Shown here piece by piece: positions 1-6,697 of a stretch of DNA of 8,119 nt; the stretch's first letter is position 1, and the number at the start of each line of letters is the position of its first letter. The stretch comes from an uncultured Mucispirillum sp. (GTDB lineage Bacteria > Chrysiogenota > Deferribacteres > Deferribacterales > Mucispirillaceae): the NCBI GenBank assembly GCA_945947845.1, contig CAMEZN010000066.1:1-8119 (forward strand), read 5' to 3'. The notes under the pieces were generated by a model that saw nothing but the letters and a program-made list of their open reading frames with translations, was not told where the DNA came from and made no database searches. A program made the translations under genes and the position numbers.

Positions 1-524
1 GCTCATCAACAGGCGGTTTTACTGATGTTTGCTTACAGGAAGGAGCAGAATGTGTTGTTGCAGTTGATTCTGGCACTGCTCAGCTGCATAATAAACTTCT
101 AAATAATGAAAAAGTTATATCTTTTGAAAATACTAATTTTAAATATTTTGAATTTGAAAAAGTTAACAGATATTGTGATTTTATAGTTACAGATGTCTCT
201 TTTATTTCATTATGCTCTATTATCCCCAATGCAGTAAATTTTTGCAGGCAGGGGACTATTTTTATTGCACTAATAAAACCGCAGTTTGAAGCAGAACGGT
301 ATGAAGTGGAAGAAGGCGGTATTGTCCGTAATAAAAATATTCATAAAAAAGTAATAAAAAAAGTGATTGATTTTGCAAAAGAATATAATTTTTCCTTTAT
401 TGATATTACAAAATCATGTATAACTGGTGCAAAAGGTAATATTGAATATTTATCTTATTTTGTGTATAAAGGAATACATGAAAATAATAATATAGAAAAT
501 TTAATAGAAAAGGTTACATTGTAA
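1..524 (+). CDS. tlyA: TlyA-family rRNA 2'-O-methyltransferase (hemolysin A family), 5' end missing
   Basis: This is the C-terminal 173 residues of a TlyA protein. The first complete codon is at position 3, and the N-terminal S4-like RNA-binding domain and start lie outside the window. The fragment opens inside the SAM-binding motif (SSTGGFTD, fragment residues 1-8). It continues with VTDVSFISL (62-70), LIKPQFE (91-96) and GIVRN, and ends with ITGAKGNIEYLSYF (140-153). These are the hallmark blocks of the FtsJ/RrmJ-like TlyA fold. D64, K92 and E148 fit the last three members of the K-D-K-E catalytic tetrad; the first lysine would lie upstream. Characterised TlyA proteins methylate ribose 2'-OH groups of cytidines in rRNA, and the 'hemolysin' name is historical. 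An ATG at 306 is internal, not a separate gene, because the frame is open and homologous upstream. The stop codon abuts the nadK start, so the two genes are almost certainly co-transcribed. Confidence 0.93.
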   Translation, partial: SSTGGFTDVCLQEGAECVVAVDSGTAQLHNKLLNNEKVISFENTNFKYFEFEKVNRYCDFIVTDVSFISLCSIIPNAVNFCRQGTIFIALIKPQFEAERYEVEEGGIVRNKNIHKKVIKKVIDFAKEYNFSFIDITKSCITGAKGNIEYLSYFVYKGIHENNNIENLIEKVTL

Positions 525-1382
525 GTGAAAGCGGCATTAATAGTAAAACCAAAAGGCGAAGTAAAAAATACAGTTGAAAAAGTCATTCAAATATTAGAAT
601 CAAAAGGTATAACTCCACTTCTTGAAACAGAAACTGTTGAAAGGCTTATCATAAATAGAGAAAGTTATACTATTGCAGATATGCGTTCGCAGGCAGATTT
701 AGTAATAGTTTTAGGTGGAGATGGCACACTTCTTTATGCTTCAAGAATGTTTAGATTTTTGAGTGTTCCAGTTCTTGGCTTTAATCTTGGCAGATTAGGG
801 TTTATTATGGAATATAATATTGATGATTTTGAAAAAGTTATTAGTAATTTTATTGAAAAAAAATTGATGATAAAACGCCGCATGAAAGTTGCTGGTATAA
901 TATTAGAAAATGGTGAAAATGTTTTTGAAGAAGAAGCATTAAATGAAATAGTTATAAATAAAGGTGCTCCATCAAGAATGATTGAATTAAGTATTTTTAT
1001 TAATAATAGTTTTGTAACACGATATCGTTCAGATGGTGCCATAATTTCTACACCAACAGGGTCAACAGGTTATACTATATCAGCCGGCGGTCCTATTGTG
1101 CACCCTGATTTAGATTCAATCATTCTTTCACCAATATGTCCACATGCTTTAAATATTCGCCCAATAGTGCTGCCTAAAACAAGTATTGTTGATATCCGCA
1201 TAGAAACAAGTAATGTGGAATGTTATGCTACTTATGATGGTCAGATTGTCCGCCCATTTAACAGTGGCAGCATACTTAGAGTTGTGCGTTCTTCCTGTGA
1301 TTTACATTTAGCAGTATCTCAGGACAGAAATTATTACAGTATATTAAGAGATAAACTTGGCTGGGGAGGCATACCGTGTTAA
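525..1382 (+). CDS. nadK: NAD kinase (ATP/polyphosphate NAD+ kinase)
   Basis: A complete 285-residue cytosolic enzyme that phosphorylates NAD+ to NADP+, the only route to NADP in most bacteria. The diagnostic motifs are all present in order: GGDGTLL (64-70), the NE-containing block NEIVINKGAPSRM (140-152), the glycine-rich DGAIISTPTGSTGYTISAGG region (170-189), and YDGQ (237-240). The C-terminal KLGWGG (277-282) is also typical. Length is normal for the family. The start is a GTG immediately after the tlyA stop, preceded by a weak AAAAGG (508-513) about 11 nt away, which suggests translational coupling with tlyA. No later start would keep the N-terminal nucleotide-binding strand (KAALIVKPKG). 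The 3' end overlaps recN by 7 nt. Nothing is missing from the active-site motifs. Confidence 0.97.
   Translation: MKAALIVKPKGEVKNTVEKVIQILESKGITPLLETETVERLIINRESYTIADMRSQADLVIVLGGDGTLLYASRMFRFLSVPVLGFNLGRLGFIMEYNIDDFEKVISNFIEKKLMIKRRMKVAGIILENGENVFEEEALNEIVINKGAPSRMIELSIFINNSFVTRYRSDGAIISTPTGSTGYTISAGGPIVHPDLDSIILSPICPHALNIRPIVLPKTSIVDIRIETSNVECYATYDGQIVRPFNSGSILRVVRSSCDLHLAVSQDRNYYSILRDKLGWGGIPC
1363..1369 (+). promoter_or_regulatory. Ribosome binding site of recN, inside nadK
   Basis: GGGGAGG lies 6 nt before the GTG at 1376 and is the best Shine-Dalgarno match in the + strand run. It is embedded in the codons for the conserved NadK C-terminus (GWGG). It decides the GTG start of recN despite the 7-nt overlap with nadK. 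Confidence 0.75.
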
Positions 1383-3031
1383 CATATCTAGCCGTTAAAA
1401 ATATAGCAGTTATAGAAAAAGTTAGTTTAGAGTTTGAAAAAGGTTTAAATGTTATTACAGGTGAAACAGGGGCTGGTAAATCTGTGCTTGTTGGAGCATT
1501 AAAATATTTAACAGGGGACAGGCTTGGTAAAGTAACACCAAGAAACCAGCAGGAAAAGTTTTCTGCCGAAGGTATTTTTTGTGATGAATTAAATATTGAA
1601 TCTGATTTAGTTGAACAGTATGAAATAGAAGATGAACTGATAATTTCCAGAGAAACTGATGAAAATGGAAAAAATAAGGCATTTATTAATGGTAAAGCTG
1701 CACCTGTTAATAAATTGAGAGATGTATCAGAATATTTAATAGATATTCATGGCCAGCATGAAAATCAGTTTTTATTTAATCCATCAAAACACTTATCATT
1801 TGTTGATTTTTTTGTAGATAATAGTTTAAAAGATGATTTCAGCACAAAATACAGGGCATATAGAGAAAAGCTTGATAGACTAGAAAATTTAAAAAAGAAT
1901 AGAGAAAATATTATAAAAATGCAGGAAATGTATAAGATGCAGTATAATGAAATCCTGTCTTATAATATTGATTTAGAAAAAGATAATTTAATAGAAGATA
2001 GAATAAAATTTTTATCAAGTATTGAAAAAGTGAGGGAAGCAGTAACATCTTCTATGGATGCTTTAAGCGATGGAGAAATCTCTGCATCAGAATTAATAGA
2101 AAAAGCAATCCGTTTTATGAGCAATATAAGCAATATGTCTCAGGAAGCACAAAAAGCAGAAGAATTTTTACAGGCAGCACTTACAAATATTAACGAAGCA
2201 TCATTTTTAATTACGGGACTTTTAAGTGAAGAAGAACAGGAAATTACACCAGAAGAATTAAATAATTTAATAGATAGAAAATATAAACTGCAAGATTTAT
2301 CAAAAAGATACGGTGGTTCATTAGAAAGTGTAATTGAATATAAAAATAAATTAGAGGAAGATTTAGCAGGAATTGATGGTGAAGAAGATATTACTTCCAA
2401 ACTAGAAAAAGAAGTGGAATTTTTAACAGCAGCAGCATTAACAAGCAGTAGGTTGCTAAACGAAGCAAGAAAAAAAGCTGCTGATGAATTAAGCCAAAAA
2501 ACAGAAAATATTTTACATGAATTAGAATTAAATTCAGCTAAATTTGAAGTAGTCTTTAAGGAAAATGATGATTTAGATTATGCAGGTGGAATTAGTGCAG
2601 AGTTTTTTATATCAACTAATGCTGGTTTTAAAACAGCTCCCCTTGCAACCGTAGCATCAGGTGGTGAAGTATCCAGAGTTATGCTTGCATTAAAGGAAGT
2701 ATTTGCAGATTTTGATAATGTAGGCACAATGCTGTTTGATGAAATAGATACAGGTATCAGTGGAAAAGCAGCACAAAGTGTTGCAAAAAAATTAAAGCAG
2801 TTAAGTAAGAGAAAACAGATAATAGTTATTACCCATTTACCAGTTGTTGCAGCAATGGGCGACAGCCATTTTCATATCTCAAAATCAGATAAAAATGGCA
2901 TATCATCTACAAACATATTAAAACTTGACAAAACAGCAAAAATAAATATTATAGCAACAATGATTTCTGGTGAAGCAACACCAACAGCTATGCAGCAGGC
3001 AGAGGATATGATAAACAGGAGCAATATATAG
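1376..3031 (+). CDS. recN: DNA repair protein RecN (SMC-like ATPase)
   Basis: A complete 551-residue RecN, an SMC-family ATPase that acts early in recombinational repair of double-strand breaks. The N-terminal half-head carries Walker A GETGAGKS (29-36) and the RecN-typical IDIHGQHENQ (122-131). Residues of about 150-385 are rich in charged and leucine/isoleucine heptad-like sequence, fitting the short antiparallel coiled coil. The C-terminal half-head has the ABC signature ASGGEVSRVMLALK (427-440), Walker B MLFDEIDTGISG (452-463) and the H-loop THLPVVAA (486-493). Length matches the family (about 550-570). The GTG start has an excellent ribosome binding site inside nadK, and the first residues (LTYLAVKNIAVIEKV) align with the usual RecN N-terminus. 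No LexA-type operator could be sought at this gene because it has no intergenic upstream region; it appears to be driven by the operon. Confidence 0.97.
   Translation: MLTYLAVKNIAVIEKVSLEFEKGLNVITGETGAGKSVLVGALKYLTGDRLGKVTPRNQQEKFSAEGIFCDELNIESDLVEQYEIEDELIISRETDENGKNKAFINGKAAPVNKLRDVSEYLIDIHGQHENQFLFNPSKHLSFVDFFVDNSLKDDFSTKYRAYREKLDRLENLKKNRENIIKMQEMYKMQYNEILSYNIDLEKDNLIEDRIKFLSSIEKVREAVTSSMDALSDGEISASELIEKAIRFMSNISNMSQEAQKAEEFLQAALTNINEASFLITGLLSEEEQEITPEELNNLIDRKYKLQDLSKRYGGSLESVIEYKNKLEEDLAGIDGEEDITSKLEKEVEFLTAAALTSSRLLNEARKKAADELSQKTENILHELELNSAKFEVVFKENDDLDYAGGISAEFFISTNAGFKTAPLATVASGGEVSRVMLALKEVFADFDNVGTMLFDEIDTGISGKAAQSVAKKLKQLSKRKQIIVITHLPVVAAMGDSHFHISKSDKNGISSTNILKLDKTAKINIIATMISGEATPTAMQQAEDMINRSNI
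3017..3021 (+). promoter_or_regulatory. Ribosome binding site of the DedA gene, inside recN
   Basis: AGGAG lies 9 nt before the GTG at 3031, within the last codons of recN. It supports a GTG start that shares one base with the recN TAG stop (TAGTG), a classic arrangement for termination-reinitiation coupling. Confidence 0.6.
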
Positions 3032-3687
3032 TGGAAACAGTAAAAGGTATACTACATGATATTTTAGGAATAGGGGTGGTAGTTGTTACATTCCTAGTAG
3101 ATACTGTTGGCAGGCTTGGTTATGCAGGAGTAATACTCTTAATGGCACTTGAAAGTTCATTTGTTCCATTTCCAAGTGAAGTAGTTGTTCCACCTGCTGG
3201 TTATTTAGCATCTCTTGGGCAGATGAATATATTTTTAGTTATATTATCAGGCATAGTTGGTTCAATATTAGGTTCATTATTAAATTACTGGATAGCTTAT
3301 CGCTTTGGCAGAGATTTTCTTCTTAAATATGCAAAATATTTTTTCTTAAATGCAGAGAAGTTTGCAAAATTTGAAGTATTTTTTAATACTCATGGTGAAA
3401 TTACAACATTTGTTGGCAGACTCATACCAGTAATAAGACAGTATATATCATTTCCAGCAGGTCTTGTTCGCATGAATTTGAAAAGATTTATATTTTATAC
3501 AGGTTTAGGTGCAGCTATATGGTGCACAGTGCTTGCTTATGTTGGTTATTTCGTAGGTAATAATATAGATATTATTAAAGAAAATATTGACCATATCATG
3601 TATTTTATATTTCCGGCATTAATTTTGCTTGTAATTATATATATTATAATATATAAATATCGTAAAAGAAGGGAAACAAACTCGTAG
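3031..3687 (+). CDS. DedA-family (SNARE-associated/VTT domain) inner-membrane protein
   Basis: A complete 218-residue polytopic membrane protein of the DedA superfamily. Family marks are ALESSFVPFPSE (39-50), the GxxxG stretch around residues 77-81 followed by YRFGRDF (90-96), and FVGRLIPVIRQYISFPAG (127-144). The last contains two arginines (R130, R136) at positions where DedA proteins need conserved arginines. Hydrophobic stretches are visible near 12-27, 30-60 (re-entrant type), 65-90, 125-147, 152-176 and 189-208. The tail is short and basic (KYRKRRETNS), consistent with a cytoplasmic C-terminus. Recent work on the family (UptA/DedA) shows recycling of undecaprenyl phosphate across the membrane; other members affect proton-motive force or drug tolerance. 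Undecaprenyl-phosphate or another lipid flippase role is an inference here. It is supported by the following peptidoglycan hydrolase gene. Start is GTG overlapping the recN stop by one base. Confidence 0.92.
   Translation: METVKGILHDILGIGVVVVTFLVDTVGRLGYAGVILLMALESSFVPFPSEVVVPPAGYLASLGQMNIFLVILSGIVGSILGSLLNYWIAYRFGRDFLLKYAKYFFLNAEKFAKFEVFFNTHGEITTFVGRLIPVIRQYISFPAGLVRMNLKRFIFYTGLGAAIWCTVLAYVGYFVGNNIDIIKENIDHIMYFIFPALILLVIIYIIIYKYRKRRETNS
3629..3657 (+). promoter_or_regulatory. Possible internal sigma-70 promoter for the M23 peptidase gene
   Basis: TTGTAA (3629-3634) and TATAAA (3652-3657) are separated by 17 nt inside the last part of the DedA gene, about 42 nt before the peptidase ATG. In a sequence this AT-rich, and in a stretch coding for Ile/Tyr-rich membrane segment codons, such a match can occur by chance, so the call is tentative. 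Confidence 0.28.
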
Positions 3688-3699
3688 TCAGGTGTTTTA

Positions 3700-4872
3700 A
3701 TGCATAGGTATTTAATTGTATTATTATTTTTATTTTCAGCATTTTCTGCATATGCAGAAACATATGAAGTAAAATCTGGTGATACTTTATATGGTATTTT
3801 ATCAGACAGATTTACTCCACAGGAAATGGCAGAAATCAATACTCAGATAAAAAAAGATTATAAAGGGTTTATATTAAGACCGGGTATGAAATTAACCTTA
3901 GAACCAAATAAGGTTATCTTAAATGCTGCTCTTGATAAAGATATTATTATAGAACGAATGCTTGATGGTTCAACAAAAGTAACTGTAAATGAATATCAAT
4001 ATGATATGATGAATGTGCTTGTAAGAGGCACAATAGAAACTAATTTATTTGATGCAATGTATAAAGCTGGAGAAGACGCAGAGCTTGCAGCAAACTTGGC
4101 AAGTATATTTGAATGGGAGATAGATTTTTTTAAAGATTTACGTCCCGGCGATAAATTTATAATATTAGTTGAAAAGAAATTTATAAAAGACAGATATGCT
4201 GGTTATGGCAAAATAGTAGCTGCTGATTTTTATAATCAAGGTAAATTAAAAAGAGCCGTATATTATAATGATGGCGGTAAAAACAAAGGTTATTATAATG
4301 AAAAAGGGGAAGGGCTTGAACGTGGTTTTCTCCGTGTTCCATTAAACTATTCTCGTATATCTTCAAGATATTCAACTTCAAGGCTTCACCCTGTATTAGG
4401 GTATCACAGGCCGCATTATGGGGTTGACTATGCTGCTCCAACAGGTACCCCAGTAAAAGCAACAGCAAGCGGGGTTGTAAAAATAAAATCTCGTTCAAAA
4501 GGTAATGGTAATTATATAGCACTTCGCCACCCAAATGGTTATGAAACATTTTATCTTCATTTAAATGGATTTAATAGAGCTATTAAACAGGGCAGCCATG
4601 TAGAGCAGGGGCAGATTATTGGTTATGTTGGTTCAACAGGGTATTCAACAGGACCACATCTTGATTACCGCATCAGAAAAAATGGAAAATGGTTAAATCC
4701 ATTAAAATTTGTCGCAACTCCTAAAACATTAAAAAAAGATGATGTATCTGCATTTTTAGAGTTTGCTGCATCATATTTTGATAAACTTGATATGTCGCAC
4801 ATTATGTATGCACAAAACAGTCCATTATACACAGTTCCACCTGTAAGCTCTATGGCAGTAATGCAGTTTTAG
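3700..4872 (+). CDS. Secreted LysM / M23 family metallopeptidase (peptidoglycan DD-endopeptidase-like)
   Basis: A complete 390-residue exported cell-wall hydrolase. Residues 1-19 form a signal peptide (hydrophobic core LIVLLFLFSAF, AYA cleavage site before E20). A LysM domain follows (about 21-67, YEVKSGDTLYGIL...LRPGMKLTL), expected to bind glycan strands. Residues of about 95-210 resemble the Csd3/MepM-type middle domain that often occludes the active site. The LytM/M23 catalytic domain spans about 215-337: HYGVDYAAPTGTPVKA contains H239 and D243 (zinc ligands), YLHLN contains H287 (catalytic), and GPHLDYRI contains H320. The usual final HxH is HxD here (H320, D322). The domain should cleave peptide cross-links in the periplasm. 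A 50-residue tail without recognised domain follows. The ATG has AGGTG (3690-3694) 5 nt upstream. It is the last gene of the run, 12 nt after the DedA gene, and is followed by a terminator. Confidence 0.94.
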   Translation: MHRYLIVLLFLFSAFSAYAETYEVKSGDTLYGILSDRFTPQEMAEINTQIKKDYKGFILRPGMKLTLEPNKVILNAALDKDIIIERMLDGSTKVTVNEYQYDMMNVLVRGTIETNLFDAMYKAGEDAELAANLASIFEWEIDFFKDLRPGDKFIILVEKKFIKDRYAGYGKIVAADFYNQGKLKRAVYYNDGGKNKGYYNEKGEGLERGFLRVPLNYSRISSRYSTSRLHPVLGYHRPHYGVDYAAPTGTPVKATASGVVKIKSRSKGNGNYIALRHPNGYETFYLHLNGFNRAIKQGSHVEQGQIIGYVGSTGYSTGPHLDYRIRKNGKWLNPLKFVATPKTLKKDDVSAFLEFAASYFDKLDMSHIMYAQNSPLYTVPPVSSMAVMQF

Positions 4873-4906
4873 TTTTTAATCAATAAATTTTAAGATTAAT
4901 TAATTT

Positions 4907-4931
4907 AAGCCCATGTGTATGGGCTTTTTTT
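4907..4931 (+). terminator. Rho-independent terminator of the tlyA-to-M23 run
   Basis: AAGCCCAT (4907-4914) pairs perfectly with ATGGGCTT (4919-4926) around a GTGT loop. A run of seven T residues (4925-4931) follows on the + strand. It lies 34 nt after the peptidase stop codon. The opposite strand lacks a matching T run, so it mainly serves the + strand genes. Confidence 0.9.
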
Positions 4932-4973
4932 GTATGTGATTATATAATTTATAAAATGATTATAATAAAAGAT

Positions 4974-5005
4974 AAGATAAAGTATAATCTTTTATACTTT
5001 ATCTT
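4974..5005 (-). terminator. AT-rich terminator-like hairpin containing the stop codon of the sigma-54 activator
   Basis: A perfect 14-bp inverted repeat, AAGATAAAGTATAA (4974-4987) and TTATACTTTATCTT (4992-5005), flanks a 4-nt loop (4988-4991). On the - strand the first arm is the last codons plus the TAA stop of the activator gene. The second arm is followed by ATCTTTTATT, a modest T-rich tract. The stem has only two G:C pairs, so strength as a terminator is uncertain. The position and perfect pairing make a 3'-end or mRNA-stabilising role likely. Confidence 0.55.
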
Positions 5006-6554
5006 GATACCATTCTGGTGTGATACCAAGTCGTCTTATTTTATAATGAATAACTCTTGGTGATAAATCTAAATCTCTTGCAGCAGCAGACATATTCCCA
5101 TGGTTTCTTTTTAAAGATTCTACTATTAATTCTCTTTCATAAGAATCTACAAGTGTATTAAAAGAAGCTGCTCCGTCAGGTAAAAGGGAAGAGTTAGATG
5201 TTTTACCTGTTTGTAAAGATGCAGGCAGGTTATATCCGTGTATGCAGTCATCTGTTGCTGTAATAACTGCTCTTTCAATACAGTTTTCAAGCTCTCTAAC
5301 ATTTCCGGGCCAGTGATAACTCATAAGCATATTAATAGCAGGAGTAGAAAGCCTTTTAATATTTTTTTTATATCTTAGGTTATGTTTTTCAATAAAATGT
5401 TCTGCTAAAAGTATAATATCACTTCTTCTTGCATTTAAATCAGGCATAGTGATTGGAAAGATATTAAGTCTGTAATACAAGTCTTCTCTAAACTGTCCAT
5501 TTGAAATCATTTCTTCAAGATTTCTACTTGTAGCAGCAATTAACCGCACATCTGATTTTAATGTCTGGCTGCTGCCAAGCCTTGTAAATGTTCTTTCTTG
5601 AATAAATCTTAATAATTTAACTTGTGAAGCAAGTGATAAATCACCAACTTCATCAAGAAATAATGTGCCAGTATTTGCTTTTTCTACATGTCCTATTCGC
5701 CTTGCAACTGCACCTGTAAAAGCTCCTTTTTCATGACCAAATAATTCGCTTTCTACAAGATTTTCAGGAATTGCTGCACAGTTTAAAGTAATAAACGGTT
5801 TATCTTTTCTATCACTTAAAGATACTATTGCTCTTGCAACCATTTCTTTACCTGTGCCGGAAGCTCCACGAAGAAGCACTGTGGCATCGCTTGCTGCTAC
5901 CTGTTTAATTAGTGCATAAATATCCCGCATACTTTTGCAGTTTCCAATTAATGCTGGCGGGTTGCTGTCATCAAGCATATCTCGCAGCTGTTTATTTTCA
6001 TGAATCAGCTGTTCTTTTTCTTCATGTTCTGCTACAACAGCCATTAATGCTTCACCTACAATATTTCCAACAATCTCTAAAAATTTTAAATCTTTTTGCA
6101 GGTCAACATCTTTATCCATTACTCTATCAACACTTAATGTGCCAATAACTCTTTCCATATTGATAACAGGAACACATATAAATGCAATTTTCTCATCTTT
6201 ATCTCTTGCTCCAAGTCTGTTTAAAAATCTTGGGTCATGGACAATATCTTCAATTAAATGTGGTCTGCCGCATTCTGCCACATGTCCAGTTATACCTTCA
6301 CCAATATTATATGAAATATGTTTTTTTTCAGCATCTTGTAAATCATGTGTTGCTTCAATATACAATTTATTATGCTTTACAATAGTAAATGTGCCGCGTA
6401 TCATATTAAGCCTTGAACTTAATATTTCTAATATTTGATGTAAAAGCTCGCTGACATTTTTTTTATGAACAATAGCATAGCTTATTTCCTGTAAGACTGT
6501 AATTTCTGCACTTAATGAATGTTCTTCTTGTTGAATAGATTTTCTGCCTGCCAT
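4992..6554 (-). CDS. NifA-like sigma-54-dependent transcriptional activator (GAF-AAA+-Fis)
   Basis: A complete 520-residue enhancer-binding protein that remodels RNA polymerase carrying sigma-54. A GAF sensor domain covers about residues 35-175 ([20 protein letters not shown] at 85-104; [20 protein letters not shown]). A short charged coiled-coil linker (176-195) leads into the AAA+ core. That core has Walker A GASGTGKE (230-237), the sigma-54 contact loop GAFTGA (277-282), Walker [10 protein letters not shown] (297-305), arginine fingers in [10 protein letters not shown] (355-364) and the sensor II region [10 protein letters not shown] (415-424). A polar linker (about 449-462) precedes a Fis-type helix-turn-helix (about 471-511, [26 protein letters not shown]). 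Domain order, length and the SPRVIHYKI recognition helix resemble NifA/AnfA, but no nif gene is in view, so the symbol is withheld. There is no receiver domain, so control is probably by a small ligand or partner protein at the GAF domain. The ATG has AGGA 6 nt upstream (6561-6564). Confidence 0.93.
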   Translation of the reverse strand: MAGRKSIQQEEHSLSAEITVLQEISYAIVHKKNVSELLHQILEILSSRLNMIRGTFTIVKHNKLYIEATHDLQDAEKKHISYNIGEGITGHVAECGRPHLIEDIVHDPRFLNRLGARDKDEKIAFICVPVINMERVIGTLSVDRVMDKDVDLQKDLKFLEIVGNIVGEALMAVVAEHEEKEQLIHENKQLRDMLDDSNPPALIGNCKSMRDIYALIKQVAASDATVLLRGASGTGKEMVARAIVSLSDRKDKPFITLNCAAIPENLVESELFGHEKGAFTGAVARRIGHVEKANTGTLFLDEVGDLSLASQVKLLRFIQERTFTRLGSSQTLKSDVRLIAATSRNLEEMISNGQFREDLYYRLNIFPITMPDLNARRSDIILLAEHFIEKHNLRYKKNIKRLSTPAINMLMSYHWPGNVRELENCIERAVITATDDCIHGYNLPASLQTGKTSNSSLLPDGAASFNTLVDSYERELIVESLKRNHGNMSAAARDLDLSPRVIHYKIRRLGITPEWYQDKV

Positions 6555-6582
6555 TTATTATCCTTTTTTCTTTGAATAATTG

Positions 6583-6611
6583 GTTATAATTAAATTTTAC
6601 AAAATTGTAAA
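6583..6611 (-). promoter_or_regulatory. Putative sigma-70 promoter of the sigma-54 activator gene
   Basis: On the - strand, TTTACA (6611-6606) and TATAAC (6588-6583) are separated by 17 nt, followed by about 28 nt to the ATG at 6554 including the ribosome binding site. It lies between the dapL terminator and the gene, where a promoter is needed. Both boxes depart slightly from consensus, and the region is AT-rich, so alternatives are possible. Confidence 0.5.
6596..6611. promoter_or_regulatory. Inverted repeat overlapping the -35 box; candidate operator
   Basis: TTTACAAAATTGTAAA consists of perfect 7-nt arms (6596-6602 and 6605-6611) around two A residues. It covers the proposed -35 box and the start of the spacer, where a bound dimeric repressor would block polymerase. 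The binding protein cannot be named from the sequence, and no second copy was noticed in the window. Confidence 0.4.
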
Positions 6612-6652
6612 GAGAAAAATATAAAATAGAACAATGAAATATGAATTGTATG

Positions 6653-6676
6653 AAAACCCCCTGAGTATTCAGGGGG
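6653..6676 (-). terminator. Rho-independent terminator of the gltD-dapL unit
   Basis: CCCCCTGA (6657-6664) pairs perfectly with TCAGGGGG (6669-6676) around a 4-nt loop. On the - strand the stem is followed by TTTT (6656-6653). It begins about 22 nt beyond the dapL stop codon. The GC-rich stem stands out from the AT-rich surroundings. The T run is short but the stem is strong. Confidence 0.85.
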
Positions 6677-6697
6677 AAGTGTGAAGGAATAAACTAA

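Noticed and set aside
71..90. TGGCAC...CTGC in tlyA as a sigma-54 promoter
   Set aside because: The spacing between the GG and GC doublets does not fit the -24/-12 rule, and the site lies deep within coding sequence.
306..524. A short separate gene starting at the ATG at 306
   Set aside because: The same frame is open from position 3 and encodes continuous TlyA motifs, so the ATG is internal to tlyA.
4181..4549. A 122-codon open frame on the - strand inside the M23 gene
   Set aside because: It is antisense to conserved catalytic-domain codons, is rich in Leu/His/Tyr as expected from reverse reading, and has no recognised motif.
4907..4931. The GCCCAT hairpin as a bidirectional terminator serving both convergent units
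   Set aside because: Only the + strand has a T run after the stem; on the - strand the following sequence is mixed A/T, and the activator has its own hairpin at 4974-5005.
5241..5282. C425-x11-C437 in the activator as the oxygen-sensing cysteine motif of rhizobial NifA
   Set aside because: In oxygen-sensitive NifA the CX11C pair ends at the Cys in RELENC and begins before WPGN/FPGN. Here that first position is Y413, and no CX4C follows in the linker, so the spacing match is out of register.
6139..6438. Open frames on the + strand opposite the GAF domain of the sigma-54 activator
   Set aside because: They are antisense to a clear gene, overlap each other in two frames and show no family motif; an AT-rich composition shadow.
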